A DNA stretch of 64,000 nucleotides. Source: Dioscorea cayenensis subsp. rotundata (taxonomy: Eukaryota > Streptophyta > Magnoliopsida > Dioscoreales > Dioscoreaceae). Below, piece after piece: positions 34,301 through 45,655 of the stretch. The notes beneath the pieces are model-generated. The model saw nothing but the letters and a program-made list of their open reading frames with translations. It made no database searches and was not told where the DNA came from. Numbering within the stretch: the first letter of the stretch is position 1; each line of letters starts with the position of its first letter. The DNA lies in contig NC_052475.1 in NCBI RefSeq assembly GCF_009730915.1, positions 23,373,016 through 23,437,015 on the forward strand, in the 5' to 3' direction. A program made the translations under genes and the position numbers.

Positions 34301-37300
34301 TTTTTTGGCCTTAACTGGAGAAATCTTTTCTTTTATGGCTTACATATGAAACGAAATTAAGGAGCTCAAACTATGATATTTGCACAAATTACTTGGCTTT
34401 TCTCACAATAATTTTGGAAAATATTGTTCTATCTGCAACTCACAAGGCTTTTGATGACTATAGAATTATTCAATAATTGTATTTGTTTCGTATAATTACC
34501 AGCAGAATTTGCTTTCTTTGTTGTTTATTTTCATTATTGTTACTACGAATTTGAAATACAGCCAAGTTTCGTTAAGTTTTACAACAATAACCTAACTTTA
34601 CCTGCATCTCAGAATGCTTCTGATAATTATATTATCATGCAAGAGTTGTATTTGTCAAGTGTAATTTCTATCAGAATTGATGGTTTTTGTTGTTCATTTT
34701 CATTATCAGTGCCGCTAATTTTTGTTGTACTAGCAAGTTTTATGATAATATCTGGCAATCATTGCCGAATTCGATAGATGAAATGACTTGACTTTTATTT
34801 TCATTGATCTGAGTGTTTTTGCAGATGAATTGCAAGGTGGGCAGGCTCAGAACGGCCAGCAGAGTGCCCCACCTCCACCTTGTCTTAATGGTACCTCCTT
34901 TACTTATTTCTCCAATTTTCCCTAGCTTTATACCTGGACTGGAGATTTGGTTGATAGCACTAGGGTTTAAAAAAAAAGTGTCTTTTGGTGTTAAAGCTCC
35001 GTTTGATGAATTGAAGGTAAATGGAGCTTGATTTTTTTAGCCTTAACTGAAGAAATCTCTTCTTTTTGGCCTACATATGAAACAAAATTAAGTTGCTCAA
35101 ACTATCATATTTGCACGAATTACTCTGCTTTTCTCACAATCATTTTGTTGAATCTGGTTATATCTGCATCTCACAAGGCTTTTGATGACTATAGAATTAT
35201 TCATTAATTGTATTTCTTTTGTATAATTACCAGCAGAATTTGCATTCCTTGTTGTTCATTCTTTGTTATTCATTTTCATTATCACTACTGCTAATTCGAT
35301 GCACCAACAAGTTTTACGAGAATATCTGGTAGGCATTGCCGAATTGGACCTATAAACTAACTTGACTTTTATTTTCATTGAACTGAGTGTTCTTGCAGAT
35401 GAATTGCATGGTGGACAGGCTCAGAGTGGGCAGCAGAATGCTCCAGCTCCGCCTTGTCGTAAGGGTACTACCTTCACTTGTTTCTTCAATTTCCCCTAGT
35501 AATATACCTTGACCGAGATTTAGTTGATGACAATAGGGTTTCAAAAGATAATGGTCTTTTGGTGTTAGAGCTGCTTTGGATGAACCGAAGTTGAATAGAG
35601 GTTTAAGTTTTTAGCCTTAACTGCAGAGATCTCTTCTTTTATGGCTTACATGTGAAACGAAATTTAGAAGCTCAAACTATGATACTTGGCTTTTCTCACA
35701 ATCATTTTTGTTGAATCTGGTTCTATTTGCACCTGACGAGGCTTTTGATAAATATAGAATTATTCATTAATTGTATTTCTTTTGTATGATTACCAGCAGA
35801 ATTAGCATTCTATGTTGTTCATTTTCATTATCATTACAGCTAATTTGATATACAGCCAAGTTTCGTTAAGTTTTACTACAAAATCTAACTTCATCCGCAT
35901 CTCAGAATGCTTTTGATAATTACAGAATCATACAAGAGTTGTGTTTGTTTAGTGAAATTTCTATCCAACTTAGGGCTTTTGTTGTTCATTTTCATTATCA
36001 ATACTGCTAATTCGTTGCACCAGCAAGTTTTACTATAATATCCGGCAGGCATTGCCAGATTTAAGAGATGAATTGACTGGACTTTTATTTTCATTGATGT
36101 GAGTGTTCTTGCAGATGAATTGCAAGGTGGACAGGCTCAGAACGGTCTGCAAAATACTCCACCTCCGCCTCGTTGTGAAGGTACTACCATTACTTGTTTC
36201 TCTAATTTCCCTTAGTTTTATACCTGGACTGGAGATTTGGTTGATAGCACTAGGATTTAAAAAAAAAATGGTCTTTTAGTGTTAGAGCTCCGTTTGATGA
36301 ACCGATGTTGAATGGAGCTTGAATTTTTTAGCCTTAACTGGAGAAATCTCTTCTTTTATGGCTTACATATGAAATGAAATTAAGTTGCTCAAAATATGAT
36401 ATTTGCACAAATTACTTGGCTTTTCTCACAATCATTTTGTTGAAGATCTGGTTCTATCTGCATCTCACAAGGCTTTTGATGACTATAGAATTATTCAAAA
36501 ATTTTGTTTATTTTGTATGATTACCAGCAGAATTTGCATTCTTGTTGTTCATTTTCATTTTCATGACAGCTAATTTGATGTACAGCCAAGTTTCATTAAG
36601 TTTTACTACAAAATCTAACTTTATCCGCATCTTAGAATGCTTTTGATAATTATAGAATTATACAAGACTTGTATTTTTTTGGTGCAATTTCTATCAGAAC
36701 TAATGGTTTTTGTTGTGCATTTTCATTATCAATACTGCTAATTCGTTGCACCAGCAAGTTTTCCTATAATATCTGGCAGCATTGCCGGATTCGACAAATG
36801 AATTGACTTTACTTTTATTTTTATTGATCTTGTTGGAATATAGTACTACATCGGTTGTGTGATAGAAGTGTAATAGGTTTATATATAGGTATAGGGGTTG
36901 AGCCATTAAGTCTTGAGACTTTTTGATGTAAGACTCCTAAACCCATATAGAGCCCATATAGAGCCCACATAGAGCCCACTAGTACCAAAATATAAAATCT
37001 AACATTGCATCAGAGAAATATAGTGGAGCCCAATATATGTTTACACAAGTGGTGTACAAGTCCATGTGTGTAGGACCTCTGAGGCACAAGTAGTGTACAA
37101 GTCCATATGTGTAGGACCTCCGAAACACAAAGTAGTGTACAAGTCCTGGTAAATAGACCTTTGGTGTATAAGTCTGAGCAACTTCGACCGAGTTGAACTT
37201 GAGGGAAGATGTTGGAAATATAGTACCACATCGGTTGTGTGATAGAAGTGTAATGGGTTTATATATAGGTATAAGGGTTGAGCCATTAAGTCTTGAGACT

Positions 37301-40300
37301 TTTTGGTGTGAAACTCCTAAGCCCATATAGAGCCCATATAGGGCCCACTGGTACTAAAATATAAAATCTAACAAATCTGAGTGTTTTTGCATATGAATTG
37401 CAAGGTGAACAGGCTCAGAACGGGCAGCAAAATGCTCCACCTCCGCCTCGTCATAAAGGTATTACCTTTACTTGTCCCCCAAATTTCCCCTCGTTTTTTA
37501 CCTGAATTGGAGACCTGGTTGATGGCACTAGGGTTTTAAAAGAAAATGGTCTTTTGGTGTTAGAGCTCCTTTAAATGAACCAAAGTTGAATGGAGCTTGA
37601 ATTTTTTAGCCTTAACTCGAGAAATCTCTTCTTTTATGGCTTACATATGAAACGATTAGGAGCGCAAACTATGATATTTGCACAGATTACTTGGCTTTCC
37701 TCAGTCATTTTGTTGAATCTGGTTCTATCTGCATCTCACAAGGCTTTTGATGACTATAGAATTATTCAATAATTGTATTTGTTTCGTGTGATTACCAGCA
37801 TAATTTGCTTCCTTTGTTGTTCATTTTCATTATCGTTACTACTTATTTGATATACAGCCAAGTTTCGTTAAGTTCTACTACAAAATCTAACTTTATCCGC
37901 ATCTTAGAATGCTTTTGATAATTATAAAATTATGCAAGAGTTTCATTTGTTTAGTGTAATTTCTATCAAAACTTACGGTTTTGTTGTTCATTTCCAATAT
38001 CATTACCGCTACATTGATGCACCAGCAAGTTTTACTATAATATCTGGTAGGCATTGCCGGATTCGAAATATGAACTGACTTGACTTTTATTTTCATTGAT
38101 CTGAGTGTTTTTGCAGACATATTGCAAGGTGGACAGGCTCAGGATGGGCAGCAGAATGCTCCGTCTCCCCCTCATCGTAAAGGTACTACCTTTACTTGTT
38201 TCTCCAATTTCCCCTAGTTTTTAACCTTGACCAGAGATCAAGGTAGTCAAATCGAGATTCGAATCGTGAATCGAAATTCTAAATTTGTGAATCGAGTATC
38301 GTGAATCGAATCGAATCTTAAGATTCGGTTCAACATTTCAAAGTCATATATATATATATATAACATGATTATATAAAAAATAAAAAAATAAAAATTCTAA
38401 GCCATGAATTAAATATAAACTAGTTTGGAAGACATTTTCTTAGTTTGAGATCCTGTTTTGAGCTTAGAAGACATTTTCAAGTATTAAGCAAACCTATATA
38501 TATTTAAAAAAAACATTAGTTATTTCAAAAATAGTTCAGATTTAAAAATCAATATAATAATCACAAAAAGATTAAATTATGTTAAAGATTAGTTTTTAAA
38601 TTAAAAAGATTTCTTTTCATAACAAGAGTTTTAAGATAACAAATTAATTTGATATTAAAATTTAAAAAAAAACATTATCTTTTAATTAATCTTTGAATTT
38701 GTTTTTGGATAACAAATTTAAAGATTAATTAAATAATCACTAATTTAAAAAAACTTTTTATAATAATTAAAAATAGTTGATCGCATGCATTATAATAAAA
38801 GAATTTAAAAAGTAAAAGAGAAGAATGTCGAGAAAGATGAAGAGATGGTATAAAAATGCCTATGTTGAGGATGTTGGAATAAAACAACAAAAATTTCTCC
38901 TTCCTCCTATGTTTCTTACTCTTTTTTTATTCTTCCTTTTTCTTTTGATTTTTCTAATTCAAAACTTGTATTAACTAGGAATCGTTGATCTTCTCGATTC
39001 ATATCGATTCGACCGATTCGAGACAGATTCAAACGATTCATTCACGATTCTAGATCAATTTCGATTCTTTTATTAGATTCGAACCGTTACGGATGAAAAA
39101 CGATATGAATCGTAAGATTCGTATCGAGAACCGTACGATTCTAACTACACTGGTTGGTAGCGATAGGGTTTCCAAAGAAAATGGTCTTTTGGTGTTAGAG
39201 CTCCTTTGGATGAGCCCAAGTTGAATAGAGTTTTAATTTTTTAGCCTTTAACTCTCTTCTTTTATGGCTTAAATGTGAAATGAAATCAAGAAGCTCAAAC
39301 TATGATATTTGCACAAATTGGTTGGCTTTTCTCACAATCATTTTGTTAAATCTGGTTCTATCTGCATCTCACAAGACATTTGCTTACTATAGAATTATTC
39401 AAAAATTGCATTTGTTTTGTATGATTTCAAGTAGAATTTGCATTCTTTGTTGTTCATTTTCACTACCATTACTGCTAATTTGATATACAACCATGTTTCT
39501 TTAATTTTAACTACAAAATCTAACTTTATCTGCATCTCAGTATGCTTTTGATAATTATAGAATTATACAAGAGTTGTATTTATTTGTTTAGTGTAATTTC
39601 TATCAGAACTTATGGTGCGTTTTTCATTATTAATACTGCTAATTCGTTGCACTAGCAAGTTTTACTATAATATCTGGCAGGCATTGCTGGAGTCGAGAAA
39701 TGAATTGACTTGACTTTATTTTCATTGATCTGAGTGTTCTAGTAGATGAATTGCACGGTGGACAGGCTCAGAATGGCCAGCAAAATGCTCCACCTTCGCC
39801 TCATTGTGAAGGTATTACCATTATTTGTTTCTCCAATTTCTCCTGGTTTTATACCTGGACTGGAGTTTGGGTTTATAGCACTAGGGTTTCAAAAAAAAAA
39901 AAAAATGGTCTTTTGGTGTTAGAGCTCCTTTGGTTGAACCGAAGTTGAATGGAGCTTGAATTTTTAAGCCTTAACTGGAGAATCTCTTCTTTTATGGCTT
40001 ACATATGAAGCAAAATTAAGGAGCTCAAACTATGATATTTGCACAAATTACTTGGCTTTTCTCACAATCATTTTGGAGAATCTGGTTCTGTCTGCATCTC
40101 ACAAGGCTTTTGATGACTATAGAATTATTCAATAATTGTATTTGTTTCGTGTAATTACCAGCAGAATTTGCTTTCTTCATTTTCATTATCGTTACTACGT
40201 ATTTGATATACAGCCAAGTTTTGTTAAGTTTAAGTGCAAAATCTAACTTTATCTGCATCTAAGAATGTTTTTGATAATTATAGAATTATACAAGAGTTGC

Positions 40301-43300
40301 ATTTGTATAGTGTAATTTCTATCAAAACTTACAGTTTTTGTTGTTCAGTTTGCAAGTTTTACTATCATATCTGGTAGGCATTGCCGGATTCGACAATCGA
40401 ATTGACTCGGCTTTATTTTCATTGATCTGAGTGTTCTTGCAGATGAATTGCACAGTGGACAGGCTCAGAATGGGCAGCAGAATGCTCCACCACCTTCTGA
40501 TCATGGTTTTGAAATACCGCCGCATCCTCCTTGCCCTCCTCCGGGACCATTTGTTCCCTATCATCCATTTCCACCACCTCACCCCCCACCCCCTCCTCCT
40601 CCACCGCCACCGCCACCGCCACCTGCCTTCTTTAGCAACAATGGAGGAATAGGGTCCAGCTATTCAGGTCCTGATAATTCTTTACCTCCTCCACCTCCTG
40701 GAATTTCCCTTGGTTTCTCGCAAAGTACCTTTACTTATCAAGAGCTAGCAAGGGCAACAGATGGGTTCTCTGTTGCTAATCTGCTCGGGGAGGGTGGTTT
40801 TGGCTATGTGCATAGAGGAGTGCTTCCAAATGGTAAAAAGATTGCGGTCAAGCAATTGAAATCTGTAGGTGTGCAGAAGAAGCGCGAGTTTCAGGCAGAG
40901 GTTGAGATTATTAGTCGTGTGCATCACAGACATTTGGTCTCATTGGTTGGATATTGCATTTCTGAAGAACGGAGACTGCTTGTCTGTGAGTTTGTTCCAA
41001 ACGGCACATTGCATTTCCATTTGCACGGTAATACTTTCAAATTTATGATTGTTTTCTTAATTAATTCATGGGTGCAATGAATAAACCGATCGAGACCGAG
41101 TAAAATTCTTGTTAGTGTGTGTTTGACATGCATCTATTATCAACTGTGCAATGAATAAACCTGATCAGTTAAGTTCTTGTTAGAGTGTGTTTGCCAGAAC
41201 TGCTACCGACTTCACCAACCATGATTACGAAGCATCTCTAATTTATTCAGTACTAGCTAGCAAGGAAACTACGAAATAAATTGAAGAGCTTAATTAGATG
41301 TTTGTTTATAGTTTCTAGCATTCACTTCATCATTTACATTTAATGAATTATTATTTGGGTTTTTGCAGGGGAAGGTCGACCAACTATGGATTGGCCTACG
41401 AGATCAAAAATTGCTTTAGGATCTGCTAAAGGATTAGCCTATTTGCATGAGGATTGTGAGTAACTGTTGCTTTTCTTTTCCTTATTAAACAGCTGATATT
41501 TTCAATATATGCATTTGTTAATTGTAGCTGTTGAGAGCAACATAACATTCTCTTGATTTTTTTTTTCATCGTTCTGTTTATAGGTAATCCTAGGATTATT
41601 CATCGTGATATTAAGCCGGCCAATATTCTTCTTGATTCCAACTTTGAGGTGAAGGTGAGAAAGTTTTAATTATCTTTTCTTTCTTATCATTATTTTTTGT
41701 TCTAATATGCCTTAACATACGTACTGTATAAAGAAGTAGATGAACAAAAATAATATAAATAAAAGTCTCAAAGTTGACTAAAGTATAATTTTGGTTGATG
41801 GATTTGTTGCTAAAATTTAAAATTTTCACTATCCAACTTAGTAAAGCAAAGGTAATACACCAAATGACCAAGAAAAAATGAAATTCTTTCTGTTTTCTTT
41901 TGGTCCTGATTTTAATGAGAATTATTATCTTCCATCCATGTTAGTCCTTGTTTGAATTTAGACAATGAGAATTTCATTGCTTTGATAGGATGGTTCAACC
42001 ATCTCATTAAGGGGATTCTCATTACCCCCTTTAATTGGGAGAATGATAGAGGGGTAATGGATGATCCCCTCTCTTCACATTTATTTATTATTTAAAATTA
42101 ATTTACATATCTAATTAATATATTTAAAAATTAATTAATTAAAATTAAAATTTATAATAATTAAAGTAAATTTGATATTCAAGTTATTTTATAATTGTGT
42201 GTTTTTTTTATTTTAAACACTTAAAATATTGCAATTAAATTAGTTGGTGACGTGGAAATTACAATAATTGAACTATAATTATTTAATGAAAATATTTAAT
42301 TAAAATAATTTAATAAGCAAATAAATGTTAAAGTAAATTATTTCCTTGAAATATTTAATTATAATAAATTTAAGTAAATAATTATTTTTTTAACTATTTA
42401 ATAATAAATAATGTTAAATATTTATTGTTAAACATAATTTATTAGATACCATCACGTAATTTCATCATCTCTCTAAACCTTTCTATTCCCGATCCTCATT
42501 CCCTCTAATCAGTTTTTATTATCCTCTCCATTCCTCATTCTCATTCCTTTCTTTTTCCCATTCCTTTGTTCTCATTCCCATTTTGCAATCCAAATATGAA
42601 GTAATAGCATATCCTTCAGTGTTATGTACCATGCCAGTGATTTCAGTAACTTCAACCTGCTTTTGTAGCTAAAATTTTTTCACGGAACTAAAATTTATCC
42701 AAAGAACAGATGCTTTCTAAGTATTATATCCGTTGTTGATTCATAGCCAACATTTTCATTTAATGAACATGTAGCTATTTGCAGATTGCAGATTTTGGAC
42801 TTGCAAAAGTTGTACCTGATAACAACACTCATGTTTCAACCAGAATCATGGGTACTCTTGGGTAACTGAAATTTGTCATTCCCTTCTCTCAGTTCTAATT
42901 TTAACAAAATATGTTACTACTGAAAAGTCCAGATTGTTCAAATGATATTCCTGTTACGCAGTAATTGTTATTCTTGTGTTTTATGAAAGAACTTTTGTTT
43001 TGTTTTGTTTTGTTTTTTGTTTTGTGGGTAACCTTGCAGCATCTGGGGCCAGTGTCTTATTATTGTTTGCCCTGTAAGTAACACAAACTCTTCTTCTGTT
43101 TTACTAACCTGTCAATTTCTCCAGGTATTTGGCACCGGAGTATTTACTTTTCAGGAGGCTAACAGATAAAGCAGATGTTTACGCCTTTGGGGTCATGCTT
43201 CTGGAGTTGATCACAGGAAGGCTGCCCGGTGGCAGCCACGCTTCCAGTTATAGCTTGGCTGTTTTGGTCAGTCTCTTGCATGTGGCAATTCAATATCTTC

Positions 43301-43857
43301 ACTGCTTTTGCAGTGACAAATTTGACTGCTTAATTGTTACTGTAGGCAAGGCCGTCGCTCACACATGCTTTAGAGGAAGGCAATTATGAGCCTCTCGTCG
43401 ATCCAAGGTTGGGGAATAATTATAATCCTAGTGAGATGAACCGGATGGTCGCTTGTGCTGCTGCTTGTGTACATATTTCTGCAAATCGTCGACCTCGAAT
43501 GAGTCAGGTACTCTTTCCACTTCATAAAAATTGCTCAATATATATATATATATATACACATTTCATGAAGTTGCAATGAATAAGTTCTGATCCAGCTGTG
43601 AATTTAAAAAAAGTATCATTAATTTTATTAGGAAGTTTCTCTACTTTTGATTGTCTTCCATACCGACTTCAAGATGTTCAAACTTGATTTCATTTTTGAA
43701 TGAGAAAACTGAGCAGGTGGTTCTAGTATTGCAAGGACATGTATCCCTTGAAGATTTGAACAATGGTGTTCCCCCCGGCCAAAGTAGGAACTACGTCTCT
43801 CGCGGAAATGAGGACCTGGAGAACTTAAGAAGAAGGGCGTTAGGGCCGTTTAGTTAA
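31329..43857 (+). CDS. Membrane-anchored receptor-like kinase A (PERK-like kinase domain) with tandem-exon linker
   Basis: Predicted Ser/Thr kinase of the RLK/Pelle group, closest in motifs to PERK kinases. Exons: 31329-31455; nine 66-nt repeat exons (32275, 33002, 34099, 34825, 35399, 36115, 37393, 38117 and 39746 are their starts); then 40443-41027, 41369-41455, 41584-41654, 42785-42861, 43125-43266, 43346-43507 and 43717-43857. The total is 1986 nt, 661 aa with every exon, or 639 aa if 37393-37458, whose acceptor is destroyed, is skipped. Residues 9-26 are one membrane span after only eight residues. The linker is a 22-residue repeat ([17 protein letters not shown] type), then a run of about 15 Pro. 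The kinase has GEGGFG (about 356), AVK Lys (about 377), HRDIKPAN (Asp about 473), DFG (about 491) and APEY, all intact. RLK specificity and ligand are unknown. Confidence 0.9.
33372..33638 (-). other. Foreign 267-bp patch inside one array unit
   Basis: Between two array landmarks this stretch has no counterpart in any other unit. Read on the minus strand it looks exon-like: a CT-rich start, the in-frame string [20 protein letters not shown] followed by ANLF, then a GTTAGT donor-like site. It is followed by a second copy of the roughly 110-bp landmark block that also precedes it. This may be a captured gene fragment; I do not recognise the source. Confidence 0.45.
36831..37373 (+). mobile_element. 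TRIM (terminal-repeat retrotransposon in miniature), 543 bp
   Basis: Two direct terminal repeats, 36831-37004 (174 bp) and 37210-37373 (164 bp), both start TGTTGGAA and end AAAATCTAACA. After the first comes TTGCATCAGAG (37005-37015), close to the initiator tRNA-Met primer site. Before the second is a purine tract GAGGGAAGA (37201-37209). The flanks are GATCT (36826-36830) and AATCT (37374-37378), a 5-bp duplication with one mismatch; sister introns show the uninterrupted site TTGATCTGAGTG. The inside has no coding capacity and about 2.5 tandem copies of a roughly 50-bp unit with GTGTACAAGTCC. This is a textbook TRIM. Confidence 0.92.
37393..37458 (+). pseudogene. Seventh repeat exon of kinase A with destroyed splice acceptor
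   Basis: The 66-nt exon body is intact and would encode the standard repeat ([17 protein letters not shown]). The acceptor, read as GCAG in sister units, is GCAT here (AT at 37391-37392), so no AG precedes the exon. The TRIM ends only 19 bases upstream. Because the exon is symmetric, skipping it keeps the reading frame. Confidence 0.8.
38240..39150. mobile_element. 911-bp insertion with ATTCG-rich inverted ends in an array intron
   Basis: Sister introns read GAGATCTGGTTGATAGC without a break; here 911 bp sit between GAGATC and TGGTTGG. The left end (AAGGTAGTCAAATCGAGATTC) and right end (complement GTGTAGTTAGAATCGTACGG) are imperfect inverted repeats, with many ATCGAATC/GATTCG motifs next to both. 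The core is AT-rich without coding sequence. It is probably a non-autonomous DNA transposon; no clear target-site duplication. Confidence 0.7.
40555..40628 (+). repeat. Poly-proline codon run in the kinase A linker
   Basis: CCA/CCT/CCG codons encode a Phe/His-interrupted and then uninterrupted run of about 15 Pro right before AFFSNN. It is the kind of Pro-rich segment that PERK kinases carry outside the cell. Here it lies after the only membrane span, so it should face the cytosol. Confidence 0.8.
41941..42595. mobile_element. Old AT-rich foldback element shared by both kinase paralogues (copy in A)
   Basis: This stretch in the intron before the DFG exon starts with CCTTGTTTGAATTTAGAC and ends TTTTGCAATCCAAATATG (an inverted motif). 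It has paired ATTCTCATT/AATGAGAAT blocks. A diverged counterpart occupies the same intron of kinase B (about 61105-61790), so it was inserted before the gene duplication. Confidence 0.55.
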
Positions 43858-43942
43858 CATTCGCACATGCCATTGGTATCAAGCTAAAGGTCAGGACACG
43901 AGTGAGACGGAGATGCATAACACGAACAATTTCGTTTAAATT

Positions 43943-43945
<3 letters not shown>

Positions 43946-43985
<40 letters not shown>
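43946..43985. repeat. (CT)n microsatellite in the kinase A 3' region
   Basis: About 20 CT units lie shortly after the stop codon of kinase A; they are absent from kinase B. Confidence 0.95.
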
Positions 43986-43988
<3 letters not shown>

Positions 43989-44085
43989 AGTGTGTGTGTG
44001 TTTTGCAGCAATATGAAACTTTTTCTAGTGTTTAATTGCAAAATTTTCCCCCGTCTGTTGTAGCAATGTGAAACTTTTTTTAGTG

Positions 44086-45277
44086 TGTCACGCCCTGAAC
44101 CTGGCTCGGCGGCGGACAAACGGCCGTGAACCCACAGGATAGAAACCCATTAGGCACGCAAAGCCTAAAAACTTGCTTCAAGCAAATAATCTAACAAAGT
44201 CATGATTTACCGATAACAAAATACATCAATTTCCAAATACAACTTCAAGGACTACGACAAGGTAGAAAATATAACTCAAATACACTGGAGAAAAAAATAC
44301 TCAATAGCCCGTTAAACTACAATCCCGAACTTTCTTCTGACCTGAAAAGAATTAAGAACAACTTAATGAGCTTGGGAGCCCAGTAAGCAACCACTAAAAA
44401 ATATCGGGATTGCAAATTGTTCAATAATCTTTAAAAACATAAAAAATGTAACATAATGGAATAATATCAAAATAAACCCATAAATCAGAAATAATTCAAA
44501 ACAGATTTGATTTACCAAAATATCGAGTATATAAGTCCCCCAAATAACTAATGCCAAAACAAAACTTCAGAACTAATTTATTTAAACTCGGTGATCCGAG
44601 TTAGATTTCAGAACTCATAAGTTTACCCTCGGTGACCTGAGCCAGAATATCAGAAGCCGTTATTCTTCACCAACGGAACGGTGCAAAATTATAGTTTTCA
44701 TGTCAGAAATATGTATCGACACGGTCAGTGTTTAACCTCCAGTGACTACGAGTTTTTATAGCAAAAATATGTGTGTCTAAAATTATCATCAAAGTAATAA
44801 TACTGAAATTCATTGATCCCGTTTCTAACAAAAATAATTCCAATTATATCAAATAAACTAATGCCAATATGTGATAACATCAATTAACATAAATAACCAA
44901 TACTGTTCACATAAATAAGATTTATATATATATATAAAATCTCTGAAACAATTAAACACTCAACAGCAGGTTTGTTTCTTTTCTTTAAATAATTTGATAA
45001 GTAAAAATAATAATAATAATAAAAAAAAACAATAAACAACCAAATGAATAGGTAATGTCAGGTTAACATTTAAATAATCTGTACTATGCTAATATAGCAT
45101 AAATCAATTAAATAACATCATTATGCAAAATATCAATAATCACTAAATAATTAATAAATATTACTAAATTCTGAAAATGATTTTGTGAACAGTATAGGAA
45201 TGGTTTTTATTTTCTAAGCAATAAAATCCAAATTAACAAAATAATTATATAAGCCATTATAAAAAATTAGAAATTTG

Positions 45278-45310
<33 letters not shown>

Positions 45311-45655
45311 GTGGTTTATTTATCTGTCAATCGCTCAAAACCCCCAAAATCCTATGATAGGTCAAATTTCTTCGGTGGAACCTCACAACGTAAGTGACAC
45401 AAAATTTTTGACGAAGAGACTTATTCCCGTCCTCGCCGCTGGTACCACACACCAAAACAAAAAAAGGAGAAGAGGGGGAAAAAAAAAAGCTAGATCTCTC
45501 CCTCTTCTTAATCCAAACCAATATCTATAACGGGAGAAACAAAGAGACGACGGCTAGGGTTTTGAAACCTAAATAAAATATAAAAATAAATAAATAAAAT
45601 TCTGTAACTGTCATGCATGCACAATTAAATAAAAATAAAAACGCATGGGACCACA
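44086..45655. mobile_element. Solo LTR, 1570 bp, inserted in the kinase A 3' flank
   Basis: It starts TGTCACGCCCTGAACC and ends GGGACCACA (TG...CA). TAGTG is duplicated exactly at 44081-44085 and 45656-45660. The homologous 3' flank of kinase B reads TTTTTTAGTGTTTAGTTG without a break (about 63302-63319), which is the empty site. TGTCACGCCC starts are common in plant gypsy-type LTRs, but the family and orientation are inference. There is a (TA)n run at 45278-45303 inside. Confidence 0.92.

Larger units (their letters stand above)
31456..40442 (+). repeat. Tandem array of nine ~725-bp intron+exon units in kinase A
   Basis: Start-to-start distances of the 66-nt exons are 727, 1097, 726, 574, 716, 1278, 724, 1629, and 697 to the fused tenth copy. 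Subtracting the TRIM (543 bp plus 5) gives 730 for the sixth. Subtracting the 911-bp insertion gives 718 for the eighth. The 1097 unit holds a foreign patch plus a local duplication, and the 574 unit a deletion. Every unit shares landmark segments: CATCTCACAAGGCTTTTGATG, then an ATATACAGCCAAGTTTC-like block, CATCTCAGAATGCTTTTGA, GCACCAGCAAGTTTTACT and TTTTCATTGATCTGAGTGTT just before the acceptor. The ancestral unit was therefore one exon with its upstream intron. Confidence 0.93.

Noticed and set aside
36979-37326. 115-codon minus-strand frame
   Set aside because: It lies wholly inside the TRIM and its repeated core; no protein similarity recognised.
36831-37373. Cassandra-type TRIM with 5S rRNA-like LTR
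   Set aside because: I could not see the 5S internal control region in the LTRs, so only the general TRIM call is kept.
31456-40442. CRISPR-like array (short repeats with spacers)
   Set aside because: The 66-nt repeats are separated by 500-1600 bp of sequence that is itself repeated, and they have splice borders and coding phase. It is a eukaryotic exon array.
41611-41871. 86-codon minus-strand frame in a kinase A intron
   Set aside because: AT-rich intron sequence antisense to a kinase exon; no family features.
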